Below, piece after piece: positions 26,494 to 35,024 of a DNA stretch of 64,000 nucleotides; position 1 is the first letter of the stretch, and each line of letters begins with the position of its first letter. Origin of the DNA: Chryseolinea soli (GTDB lineage Bacteria > Bacteroidota > Bacteroidia > Cytophagales > Cyclobacteriaceae). A program made the translations under genes and the position numbers. The notes under the pieces are model-generated. The model was given only the letters and a program-made list of their open reading frames with translations, did not search any database and was not told the DNA's origin. The DNA lies in NCBI RefSeq assembly GCF_003589925.1, contig NZ_CP032382.1, positions 7,502,001-7,566,000 on the forward strand. The letters are read 5' to 3'.

Positions 26494-27744
26494 ATGACAT
26501 TGAAACGAGTAGTCGTTACAGGACTAGGTGCACTCACTCCCATCGGAAATACCTTACAAGAATACTGGGAAGGACTAAAAGCCGGTAAGAGTGGATGCGC
26601 TCCTATTACACGTTTCGATGCCACACACTTCAAAACCAAGTTCGCCTGCGAAATAAAGAACTTCGATATCGGCAACTTCATGGATCGAAAAGAGGCCCGC
26701 AAAATGGACCCCTTCTCGCAATATGCCATGGTGGCGGTGGATGAGGCCATAAAGGATTCCAACCTCCCGATAGCCGGTATAGACCTCGACCGCGTAGGCG
26801 TCATTTGGGGCTCGGGTATCGGGGGGTTATTAACCTTTCAGGAAGAAATGAAGACCTACGCCAAAGGCGACGGTACACCTCGTTTCAACCCCTTCTTTAT
26901 TCCCAAAATGATTCCCGACCTCAGTGCAGGTCACATTTCCATTAAATACGGCTTCCGCGGCCCCAACTTCGTCACTGTCTCGGCTTGTGCCTCCTCTACC
27001 AATGCGATCTACGATGCCTTTACCTACCTGCGTTTGGGCAAAGCTGATATTATTGTCTCGGGTGGCTCAGAAGCAGCCGTGTGCGAGGCGGGCGTAGGCG
27101 GTTTCAACGCCATGCGCGCCCTTTCGGAACGCAACGACTCTCCCCAAACGGCCTCCCGTCCTTATGATAAGGAACGCGACGGCTTCGTGCTGGGCGAAGG
27201 CGCCGGTGCCCTCATCCTGGAAGAATACGAACACGCTAAGCGCCGTGGCGCCAAGATCTATGGCGAAATCCTCGGCGGCGGCATGTCGGCCGATGCCTAT
27301 CACATCACCGCGCCCCATCCCGAAGGCGCCGGCATCACCAAAGTGATGCAATATGCCATGGAAGACTCCGGCATAACACCCGACCAGATCGATTACGTGA
27401 ACACCCACGGTACGTCCACACCCCTGGGCGACATTGGCGAAATCCGCGCCATCCAGAAAGTATTCGGCGATCATGCCTACAAAATGAACATCAGCTCCAC
27501 CAAGTCCATGACCGGACACTTGTTGGGTGCAGCCGGTGCCATCGAAAGCATCGCCTGTCTGCTGGCCATCAACCAATCCGTGATCCCCCCTACCATCAAC
27601 CACTTCACCGACGACGATGATCTGGACAGCAAGCTGAACCTCACCTTCAACAAGGCACAAAAACGCGAGGTGAAGATAGCGCTTAGCAACACGTTCGGAT
27701 TTGGCGGACACAATTTTTCGGTAATTCTTAAAAAGGTAGACTAG
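26494..27744 (+). CDS. fabF: 3-oxoacyl-[acyl-carrier-protein] synthase II
   Basis: Condenses acyl-ACP with malonyl-ACP in fatty-acid elongation. The 416-residue thiolase-fold enzyme has the nucleophile Cys165 in TVSACASSTNAIYD and the two active-site His in NTHGTSTPLGD and STKSMTGHLLGAAG. The end SNTFGFGGHNFSVIL is typical. It is preceded by its partner acpP. Its stop codon is followed within 7 bases by a repeat array. Confidence 0.97.
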   Translation: MTLKRVVVTGLGALTPIGNTLQEYWEGLKAGKSGCAPITRFDATHFKTKFACEIKNFDIGNFMDRKEARKMDPFSQYAMVAVDEAIKDSNLPIAGIDLDRVGVIWGSGIGGLLTFQEEMKTYAKGDGTPRFNPFFIPKMIPDLSAGHISIKYGFRGPNFVTVSACASSTNAIYDAFTYLRLGKADIIVSGGSEAAVCEAGVGGFNAMRALSERNDSPQTASRPYDKERDGFVLGEGAGALILEEYEHAKRRGAKIYGEILGGGMSADAYHITAPHPEGAGITKVMQYAMEDSGITPDQIDYVNTHGTSTPLGDIGEIRAIQKVFGDHAYKMNISSTKSMTGHLLGAAGAIESIACLLAINQSVIPPTINHFTDDDDLDSKLNLTFNKAQKREVKIALSNTFGFGGHNFSVILKKVD

Positions 27745-27750
27745 AGACTC

Positions 27751-28075
27751 TTCAGGAGCCAGAATCCAGGAGCCAGAATCTTGCTCTCGGTATTCAGTAG
27801 CCAGTAGCCAGTCTTATTCTCGGACTTCAGTAGCCAGAGTCTTTTATTTCTCGGACTTCAGTAACCAGGTCTTTATTCTCGGACTTCCAGTAGCCACAGT
27901 CTTTATTCTCGGACTTCCAGTAGCCACAGTCTTTATTCTCGGACTTCAGGAGTCAGAATCCTTTATTCCAGGATTGGAGAGAGATGTTTTGGAATTCAAG
28001 AGCCAGAGTCTTTGCACTCGGACTTCAGGGTCAGAATTTCTTGTCAAACTTCGATCCGAATCCAGGAACCAGAAA
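27751..28075. repeat. Direct-repeat array after fabF
   Basis: Begins 7 bases after the fabF stop with repeats of ggagccagaatcc type, then CTCGGTATTCAGTAGCCAG and a run of 30-base units ctttattctcggacttccag..cacagt at 27871, 27901 and 27931 (near-identical), with degenerate units before and after to about 28075. There are no unique spacers, so it is not a CRISPR array. Bases 28076-28336 hold nothing recognisable; the whole 27745-28575 gap has no credible gene. Confidence 0.85.
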
Positions 28076-28336
28076 GTATCAAGTAAGCTGTGGAAGCGTC
28101 TTTGTTTGTTCGTTTGTTCAGGAAATATTTTATTACTGTGATGTCAACGACTGAATTGCCTCGTACGCCTTTATCCATACTTCTCAAGTCATGTTTTTCA
28201 CACTGACACTTAATTCACCAATTCACTCCCTATTTTCAAATGCTGAACCAAGTCGCACACCCGAATTTTGATTTCGGAATTCTAAACTCCCACACAACCC
28301 AGTCCTGCCGACTAAATATTAGCTACTAGCTCCTTG

Positions 28337-28463
28337 CTGACTACTGAATGCCGAGAATAAGCATACTGGTCACTGAAGTCCGAGAATAAAGACTGGCTAC
28401 TGACTACTGGCTACTGAATGCCGAGAAAAAGATCCTGGCTCCTGGATTCTGGCTCCTGAATTC
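28337..28463. repeat. Inverted copy of the repeat element before rnc
   Basis: Reads as the reverse complement of the start of the array at 27751: ctactgaatgccgagaa, ctggctactgactactgg, aagtccgagaataaagac, ending cctggctcctggattctgg. Over about 95 bases the order of the blocks matches the left copy, so the two form a long imperfect inverted repeat around a centre of roughly 500 bases. Confidence 0.8.
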
Positions 28464-28575
28464 CCCCTCACTCCATCCCAAACCAACCGTCAGTCCCCAA
28501 CCTCCAAAAAAAGACTCCCCACCAAACGCCGATATTTGCTAAATTAGCAGCCTGTAAATCAATTGATAGAAACGC

Positions 28576-29310
28576 TTGGTTTGGAAAATCCTTAAAATTC
28601 CGAAAGGAAAATCAACAACTGACAAAAAGCTGGTGGCGGCTATTGAGAACATAGCCGGGTTCACACCATCCAATCTTGAGCTATACCGCCTGGCCACGGT
28701 GCACAGTTCCATCGCGAAAGAGAACGGCACGGGCTATAAGGAGTCAAACGAACGCCTGGAATACCTGGGGGATGCCATTCTGGGTGCCGCGGTCGCCGAT
28801 TTCCTCTTCAAGAAATTTCCCTTCAAACCGGAAGGGTTTCTTACGGAAATACGCTCGCGCATTGTCAACCGCGAGGCCCTCAACCTGCTGGCCCGGAAGA
28901 TCGGCGTAGCCAACATCGTGCAGTATGATCAAAAGAACGCTCACCTGCAGCAAGTCATCCTGGGCAATACCCTCGAGGCGATCGTGGGCGCCATCTACCT
29001 GGATAAGGGCTACTTGCGCACGAAGAAATTTGTCATCGACAAGCTCATCAATCCCAACTATAACGTAGACGACCTGGTCAATTCCGATTCCAATTTCAAG
29101 AGCAAGATCATCGAGTGGGCACAGCGTGAGGGTAAGGATGTGCGTTTCGAGATTTTGAACGTGAAAAAAGGACGCAATCATAAAGAATTCACGGCCCAGG
29201 TGCTGGTCAACAGCGAAGCCAAAGGCACCGGCTATGGCAACAGCAAGAAAAAAGCAGAACAAGATGCGGCCTTCAAAACCTGTGAAATGCTGAATTTATT
29301 GAATAGCTGA
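28576..29310 (+). CDS. rnc: Ribonuclease III
   Basis: Cuts double-stranded RNA, including rRNA precursors. The 244-residue protein has the catalytic domain signature NERLEYLGDAILGAAVADF, a second acidic site in NTLEAIVGAIYLDKG and a C-terminal dsRNA-binding domain (about 165-240: KSKIIEWAQREGKDVRF and GNSKKKAEQDAAFKTCEML). Start is TTG 28576, since an in-frame TAG lies at 28567. A near-consensus -7 box (GATATTTG) occurs shortly upstream, which suggests that the repeat-filled gap has uncoupled rnc from fabF and given it its own promoter. Confidence 0.94.
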   Translation: MVWKILKIPKGKSTTDKKLVAAIENIAGFTPSNLELYRLATVHSSIAKENGTGYKESNERLEYLGDAILGAAVADFLFKKFPFKPEGFLTEIRSRIVNREALNLLARKIGVANIVQYDQKNAHLQQVILGNTLEAIVGAIYLDKGYLRTKKFVIDKLINPNYNVDDLVNSDSNFKSKIIEWAQREGKDVRFEILNVKKGRNHKEFTAQVLVNSEAKGTGYGNSKKKAEQDAAFKTCEMLNLLNS

Positions 29311-29360
29311 GGCGTTATCTGCGCATATCCTGTATTGTTTTTCACTGAAATCGTAAGCGC

Positions 29361-31190
29361 TTGAAAATAGGAGGAGCTACCGTCAACCAGGTCCCATTCG
29401 ACTGGGACCACAATTCTGCAAACATCATCGACGCCATCCACGAAGGCATCCGCCAACAGGTGAAGATCCTTTGCCTGCCCGAGTTGTGCATCACGGGCTA
29501 TGGGTGCGAAGACCTGTTCCTGAGCGACTGGCTATCGGAAAGAGCGTGGCAGGAGTTGCTGCGGATCCGCGAACATTGCGACAACATTACCGTGAGCGTT
29601 GGATTGCCTGTCCGCCTGGGTGGCATCACCTACAATGGCGCCTGTGTCATCAGCAATAAGACCATCAAAGGCATCACCCTCAAGCAAAACCTGGCCCGCG
29701 ACGGCGTGCATTACGAACCCCGGTGGTTTAACAACTGGCCCAAGAACGAGACCCGCGATGTGGATTATCATGGCGAGAAGATCACCGTGGGCGACCTCAT
29801 GTATACTATCGACGGCATCCGTCTCGGCTTCGAGATCTGCGAAGATGCGTGGCGAAAACACAACCGCCCGGGCTACCGGCTCTACGACCGGGGCGTCGAC
29901 CTCATCTTCAACCCCAGCGCCAGTCACTATGCCATGGGCAAAAGCCTGCTGCGCGAAGGTGAAGTGGTCACCGAAGGTTCATCCAAGTTCCATTGTGTTT
30001 ATGTGTTCGCCAACCTGCTGGGCAACGAAGCCGGCCGCATGATCTACGATGGCGACATCATCATCGGCCAACACGGCAAGCTGGTGGGCGTGAACAAACG
30101 GCTTTCTTTCAAACCCTATAACCTGATGGCTACTGAAATCAATTTCAGCGAGCCCGAAAAAACGGAGATCCTCATCTCCTCCGACATCAAAGACAAAAAC
30201 GAGGAACTTGCCCAAGCGCTCTCCCTGGCCCTGTTCGACTATCTGCGCAAGAGCAAAGCCAACGGCTATGTGCTCTCGCTGAGCGGTGGCGCCGACTCCA
30301 GCATTTGCGCCGTGATGGTAGCCGAAATGGTGAAGCGGGCCGTGGCCGAGTTGGGATGGGAAAAGACACGCGAAGCCTTACGGCTCAAGCCCCAGACAGA
30401 CCAATGGCAAGCCGCCGTAGGACAACTCCTCACGTGCGCCTACCAGGGAACCCGGAACTCCTCCACCGAAACCTACGTGGCCGCCGAACAATTGGCACGC
30501 TCCGTAGGAGCAGCCTTTCACCGGTGGGACATCGACGACGAAGTAAATTCCTATACCAAAAAAATAACCCATGCCATCGGCCGCGAGCTGAAGTGGGAAA
30601 CCGACGACATCACCTTGCAAAACATCCAGGCCCGCACGCGGTCGCCCATCATCTGGATGCTGGCCAACGTGAAGCGTGCCGTGTTGCTCACCACCAGCAA
30701 CCGCAGCGAAGGCGACGTGGGCTATGCCACCATGGACGGCGACACCAGCGGAAGCCTCGCTCCCATTGCCGGTCTCAGCAAAGTATTCATCCTCCAATGG
30801 CTGCGCTGGGCCGAACAAGCCCTGCATCACGATGGCCTCAACGCCGTGAACAACCTCCAACCCACGGCCGAGCTGCGCCCGCTCGAACGCCAGCAAACCG
30901 ACGAATCGGATTTGATGCCCTACCCCGTGCTGGCCGAGATCGAGCGGCACGCCATCCAGGATCGCAAGTCACCCTTGCAAGTATTCGAAGCCATGAAAAC
31001 CACCCACGAGGCCGAGGTTTTGAAACGCCATATCCGGAAGTTCTTCACGCTCTGGTCGGCCAACCAATGGAAACGGGAGCGCCTGGCCCCCTCCTTCCAC
31101 CTGGACGACATCAATGTGGACCCCCGGTCATGGTGCCGTTTCCCCATTCTTTCATCGGGTTTTGCGGCCGAATTAGCCCTGTTGCCATAG
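29361..31190 (+). CDS. nadE: Glutamine-dependent NAD+ synthase
   Basis: Makes NAD+ from deamido-NAD+ with glutamine as the nitrogen donor. The 609-residue two-domain enzyme begins at TTG 29361. The N-terminal nitrilase domain has the Glu-Lys-Cys triad regions LPELCITGYGCEDLF, LKQNLARDGVHYEP and FEICEDAWR. The C-terminal ATP-pyrophosphatase domain has the P-loop at Ser308 (LSLSGGADSSICAVM) and TTSNRSEGDVGYATMDGD. There is a 50-base gap from rnc, so co-transcription is possible. Confidence 0.95.
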   Translation: MKIGGATVNQVPFDWDHNSANIIDAIHEGIRQQVKILCLPELCITGYGCEDLFLSDWLSERAWQELLRIREHCDNITVSVGLPVRLGGITYNGACVISNKTIKGITLKQNLARDGVHYEPRWFNNWPKNETRDVDYHGEKITVGDLMYTIDGIRLGFEICEDAWRKHNRPGYRLYDRGVDLIFNPSASHYAMGKSLLREGEVVTEGSSKFHCVYVFANLLGNEAGRMIYDGDIIIGQHGKLVGVNKRLSFKPYNLMATEINFSEPEKTEILISSDIKDKNEELAQALSLALFDYLRKSKANGYVLSLSGGADSSICAVMVAEMVKRAVAELGWEKTREALRLKPQTDQWQAAVGQLLTCAYQGTRNSSTETYVAAEQLARSVGAAFHRWDIDDEVNSYTKKITHAIGRELKWETDDITLQNIQARTRSPIIWMLANVKRAVLLTTSNRSEGDVGYATMDGDTSGSLAPIAGLSKVFILQWLRWAEQALHHDGLNAVNNLQPTAELRPLERQQTDESDLMPYPVLAEIERHAIQDRKSPLQVFEAMKTTHEAEVLKRHIRKFFTLWSANQWKRERLAPSFHLDDINVDPRSWCRFPILSSGFAAELALLP

Positions 31191-31194
31191 GCTA

Positions 31195-31217
31195 AACCGT
31201 CAAAAACGGCTTTTTTT
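31195..31217 (+). terminator. Weak terminator after nadE
   Basis: A short stem (CCGT / ACGG, loop caaaa) followed by seven T residues just after the nadE stop. The stem is short but the T tract is strong. Confidence 0.45.
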
Positions 31218-31278
31218 AAGCGATTATTTTTTTTCCGTGAACCCTTCCGGCAGACGCCGAGTCTTTCAATTAACGGAC

Positions 31279-31286
31279 TATATTTG
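31279..31286 (+). promoter_or_regulatory. -7 box of lgt
   Basis: TATATTTG is a perfect TAnnTTTG box ending 6 bases before the ATG at 31293. A clear TTTG at -33 is lacking. Transcription would start at or next to the start codon, giving a leaderless mRNA. Confidence 0.55.
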
Positions 31287-31292
31287 CCGGCT

Positions 31293-32447
31293 ATGGCTAT
31301 ATTGAGTTACATCATTTGGAATGGCAGCCCGGAGATTTTCACGATCGGCCGCTTTCCCCTGCGCTGGTACGGTCTCCTGTTTGCACTGGCGTTTCTGATC
31401 ACGCAACAGATCCTTTACTACATCTATAAAAAAGAAGGCAAGCCCGAACGCGATGTGGACACGCTCACCATCTATATGGTGATTGCCACCATCATCGGCG
31501 CCCGCATGGGCCACGTGCTGTTCTACCAGCCCGAGCTGATCTGGGAAAATCCCCTGAGCATATTTCTGCCCTTCACCCTGCATCCTTTTGAGTTCACAGG
31601 CCTCCAGGGACTGGCCAGCCACGGCGCGGCCATCGGGATCCTGTTTGCCTTGTGGTTGTACTCCCGCAAAAAGAAGCCGGGACAAGCCTATTTCCAGGTC
31701 GTTGACCGCATTGTGATCCTCGTGGCCTTGGCCGGGGCACTGATCCGGTTGGGAAATTACTTCAACTCAGAGATCATCGGATTGCCCACCGAAAAGGCGT
31801 GGGGTGTTGTGTTTGTGAACCGCTTCACGGATGCCATCACCAGCCCGCGCTATGATCCCAACGGCGTGATCGAATCGGTCGCATACCATCGCAACGATTC
31901 GCTGCCCAAGGGCCAGAATGGCCGGGTGCCGATGAACATCTACATCTTCTTCAAGAAAGGCACGTCGCCCACGCAGGCCGACGACTTTAGCGACCGCACG
32001 GCCCGCCACATTCTGGCCAACACCCTCTACGAATATTTCGACGCCACCGGAACCAATACCGTCACCAACACCGTATCTCTTCCCGACGGCACGCTGGCGA
32101 CGCGCATTGTCACCTTTGGGATCGTGCGGCACCCTGCACAATTGTATGAGTCCTTCGCGTGTGTGATCCTCTTTTTACTCCTGTTGTGGATCTGGTCGCG
32201 CTACAAAGAAAATTTGCCGCAGGGCAGATTGCTGGGCATCTTCCTCATTTGGTGTTTCGGACTGCGCTTTTTGTTCGAATACCTGAAAGAACCACAAGAG
32301 GCGTTCGAAAACGACATGTTCCTCAACATGGGCCAGGTGCTGAGCATCCCCCTGGTGGTGGCAGGCATCGGCATACTTTGGTGGTCCTTCCGGAAAAAGG
32401 AAGCAGCGCCGTCATCGGCCCGAAAAAACGAAATGCAAAATTCCTGA
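31293..32447 (+). CDS. lgt: Prolipoprotein diacylglyceryl transferase
   Basis: Transfers diacylglyceryl to the lipobox Cys of prelipoproteins in the inner membrane. The 384-residue protein has seven-plus helices and the Lgt motifs TIGRFPLRWYGLLFALAF, GLQGLASHGAAIGIL and the signature ALIRLGNYFNSEIIGLPTE. At 384 residues it is longer than the usual ~260-300: a polar insertion (about 185-260, SPRYDPNGVIESVAYHRNDS and KKGTSPTQADDFSDR) sits between the signature and the helix HPAQLYESFACVILF. A lipoprotein-rich envelope, such as the efflux adaptor here, depends on it. Confidence 0.94.
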   Translation: MAILSYIIWNGSPEIFTIGRFPLRWYGLLFALAFLITQQILYYIYKKEGKPERDVDTLTIYMVIATIIGARMGHVLFYQPELIWENPLSIFLPFTLHPFEFTGLQGLASHGAAIGILFALWLYSRKKKPGQAYFQVVDRIVILVALAGALIRLGNYFNSEIIGLPTEKAWGVVFVNRFTDAITSPRYDPNGVIESVAYHRNDSLPKGQNGRVPMNIYIFFKKGTSPTQADDFSDRTARHILANTLYEYFDATGTNTVTNTVSLPDGTLATRIVTFGIVRHPAQLYESFACVILFLLLLWIWSRYKENLPQGRLLGIFLIWCFGLRFLFEYLKEPQEAFENDMFLNMGQVLSIPLVVAGIGILWWSFRKKEAAPSSARKNEMQNS

Positions 32448-32501
32448 ATTTAGGAAAAGTAGCGTTAAACTTGTTTACACTAGAGTGGGTCTTAGCGTTA
32501 C

Positions 32502-33962
32502 ATGATGCGGGCAGTTTTCCTTTTTTTTGCATGCTTATTTTTCGCTTCGTCGGTTTGGGGCGCTCCGGATTCCGGGGTGGTTGCCGATTCGCTGAAGCGT
32601 GCGGCTAAACGCAAGCCTGCGCCGGCCGACACCACCGGTCATATCCTGCATGTGAACCGCATTTTTATTGTCGGCAACCGCATCACCCGCGACCGCATTG
32701 TGTTGCGCGAACTTTCCCTCAAACCCGGCGACACCATTTCCAGCACCCAACTGGCCGCCGTCCTGGAACGCGACCGCCGCAAGCTCATCAACACCCGCCT
32801 TTTCAACACCGTAGAGCTCAAGCCCCTTGAATTCGAGGCCGACCACATCGACCTGCTCATCGACGTCAACGAACGATGGTACACTTTCCCGTCACCCATC
32901 TTCGAACTGTCGGACCGCAACTTCAACGAATGGTGGCAAAACTATAACCACGACTTCGACCGCGTGAACTATGGCCTGCGGCTCTATCAGTATAACATGC
33001 GCGGACGCAACGAAACTCTGCGGCTCACCGCCCAGTTCGGCTTCCAGCGAAGGTTCGAGATCATGTATCGTATTCCCTACATCGACCGGCGGCAAAAACA
33101 AGGGCTCATCATCAGTGCCGACTTCACGGAAGCCAAAAACCTGGCCTACAAAACGCTGGACCACAAACTGGTGTACGCGCAGGCAGACCACGTCCTGAAG
33201 ATCACCCGTGGGGCCAGCATCGCCTATACCTACCGCGGCTCCTTCTATGACACACACGTCCTGAAAGCAGAATACCGCAGCACCTCCATCGCCGACACGG
33301 TAACCCTTCTCAATGCCGAGTACATGGGCAAGGACCAAACCGAGCAACAGTTTGGGGTGCTCTCATACCAATTCACATCCGATCACCGCGATTACGTAGG
33401 TTATCCGTTGCGGGGTCATCATTTCACCGGAGGATTGGTAAAGGTCGGATTAAGCAAGAGCGACAATTTGCGTAAGTTCGAAATGAACGCCTCCTACTCC
33501 CGTTATATCGAACTGAAGAACAACTTCTTCCTCTCCAACAACACGGTGGCCTACTGGAGCACACCCAACACGCTCCCCTATTCGAACTACAGTGCGTTGG
33601 GCTACGGACGACAGTTTGTGCGGGGCTACGAGGTGTATGTGATCGAGGGACCGTGGTACGCGCTGAACAAGACCACGTTCAAGAAGCGGATATTTTCACA
33701 CATCTACAATTGGAATGCCATGCCCATCCGGCAATTCCGGTACATCCCGCTTTCGATTTATCTGAAATCCTATGCCGACCTGGGCTATGTGAGGAACTAC
33801 CCCAACTACACGAACAGTTACCGGTTAGCAGACAAGGTTATTTCGGGGGTTGGTCTGGGGATCGATGTGGTGGCCTCGTATGATGCGGTGCTGCGGTTTG
33901 AGTATAGTTTCAACGCGGAAGGGGGGCATGGGTTCTTCTTTAATTTGAAGCGGGAGTTTTAG
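32502..33962 (+). CDS. Omp85-family outer-membrane protein (BamA/TamA-like)
   Basis: The 486-residue protein has a signal peptide (ending SSVWGA), a single POTRA-like domain (about 48-125: HVNRIFIVGNRITRDRIVLRE, then LIDVNERWYTFPSP) and a C-terminal barrel with alternating strands and a Phe-terminated end (FFFNLKREF). One POTRA instead of BamA's five suggests a specialised assembly or secretion barrel rather than BamA itself. Substrate unknown. The stop codon at 33960-33962 is followed immediately by a copy of the dispersed repeat. Confidence 0.85.
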   Translation: MMRAVFLFFACLFFASSVWGAPDSGVVADSLKRAAKRKPAPADTTGHILHVNRIFIVGNRITRDRIVLRELSLKPGDTISSTQLAAVLERDRRKLINTRLFNTVELKPLEFEADHIDLLIDVNERWYTFPSPIFELSDRNFNEWWQNYNHDFDRVNYGLRLYQYNMRGRNETLRLTAQFGFQRRFEIMYRIPYIDRRQKQGLIISADFTEAKNLAYKTLDHKLVYAQADHVLKITRGASIAYTYRGSFYDTHVLKAEYRSTSIADTVTLLNAEYMGKDQTEQQFGVLSYQFTSDHRDYVGYPLRGHHFTGGLVKVGLSKSDNLRKFEMNASYSRYIELKNNFFLSNNTVAYWSTPNTLPYSNYSALGYGRQFVRGYEVYVIEGPWYALNKTTFKKRIFSHIYNWNAMPIRQFRYIPLSIYLKSYADLGYVRNYPNYTNSYRLADKVISGVGLGIDVVASYDAVLRFEYSFNAEGGHGFFFNLKREF

Positions 33963-34071
33963 GAATCAGGAGCCAGAATCCAGGAGCCAGGAGCCAGTAG
34001 CTTGTTCTCGGTATTCCAGTAGCCAGTAGTCAGTAGCCAGTGTCTTTATTCTCGGACCTCAGGAGCAGGGG
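33963..34071. repeat. Third copy of the dispersed repeat element
   Basis: Starts at the base after the Omp85 gene stop codon: ggagccagaatccaggagcc, then ttctcggtattccagtagcc, agtagccagtgtctttattc and ctcggacctcaggagc. Block order matches the left end of the array at 27751. The gap to 34202 holds no gene. Confidence 0.8.
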
Positions 34072-34202
34072 CAAGTTGTCAGTGATCAGTCTTTCCTTAC
34101 GTTTAATAAATCGTTTGATCTTTTTTATCCGGATATAGCCGTTTACATTCTTTTATTTAGCCTATCCCGGGCGTTACTTCATGGCGGAACCTATCCGCTG
34201 TA

Positions 34203-35024
34203 ATGAAAACGCTGTTGTTAGCCATAACTTTTTTCTTGCGGAGCGTATTGCTCGCTGCGCAGAGCTCACCCGTACTCATGGGTGCGCCAGCTGCAGGGTG
34301 CGCCTATGCCTCCAGTTGTACGCGGGATGAATGGGCGCTCTTCAACAATGGCGCCGGGCTGGCGGATGTGAAGAATACAACGGTTGCGTTTACTTATAAT
34401 GCCGTTCCATCATTCAAGTTGTTCAATCGCATGGCGGCGGCCGTGACGCTGCCGGTTCGTTTTGGAGTGGCGGGGGTCGGGGTTTATCGTTTGGGGAATA
34501 ATCTGTATAACGAACAACTGCTGACGGCGGGATTCAGCAACACGCTGGGATTGGCTTCGTTGGGATTGCGGATCAATTACGTGCAATACAACGCGGCGGG
34601 TTTTGGAACAAAGGGGGCCTTTAGTTTAAGCTTCGGAGGCATCGCCACCCTGACACCCGCTTTGTCCCTGGGTGCGCACATCATGAACGTGAATCAGCCC
34701 GTGCTCTCCAAAACAGACCAGGAGCGATTGCCGACGATCGTTTGCGCGGGTATTTGTATAAAGGCTTCTACACAAACCCGCATCACCACGGAAGTGGAGA
34801 AGGACCTGGACTATCCTTTATTATGGAAGACCGGACTGGAGTATCAGTTTCAAAAAAAGGTATTCTTTCGCACCGGTTTTGCGCTTCATCCTAACGCCGG
34901 ATTTTTCGGTTTAGGATTCAGACCCAAAACGCTTTCCATCGACTATGCTTTTCAGTACACCGGGAGTCGTGGTGCACATCACGAAGCAACGGTCAGCTAC
35001 GCATTTAACAAAAAGCAAAAATGA
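34203..35024 (+). CDS. PorV/PorQ-like outer-membrane protein
   Basis: A 273-residue secreted protein with a signal peptide (cleaved near LLAAQSS) and a Gly/Phe-rich beta-strand body. The opening MGAPAAGCAYASSC with EWALFNNGAGLADVKNTTVA resembles the PorV/PorQ (FadL-like) barrels that accept cargo in the type IX secretion system. It overlaps the next gene by 4 bases (ATGA), so the two are a pair. Whether it has a T9SS role is unproven; PorV sequence identity is low and no T9SS core genes are nearby. Confidence 0.65.
   Translation: MKTLLLAITFFLRSVLLAAQSSPVLMGAPAAGCAYASSCTRDEWALFNNGAGLADVKNTTVAFTYNAVPSFKLFNRMAAAVTLPVRFGVAGVGVYRLGNNLYNEQLLTAGFSNTLGLASLGLRINYVQYNAAGFGTKGAFSLSFGGIATLTPALSLGAHIMNVNQPVLSKTDQERLPTIVCAGICIKASTQTRITTEVEKDLDYPLLWKTGLEYQFQKKVFFRTGFALHPNAGFFGLGFRPKTLSIDYAFQYTGSRGAHHEATVSYAFNKKQK

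Noticed and set aside
27751..28075. CRISPR-like array (30-base period)
   Set aside because: Units are contiguous without unique spacers, diverge at the ends, and no cas genes are present.
30305..31195. 296-residue plus-strand frame within nadE
   Set aside because: Arg/His-rich shadow frame of nadE with no start context or domain.
34203..35024. Confirmed type IX secretion component PorV
   Set aside because: Only general resemblance; no other secretion genes in the window.
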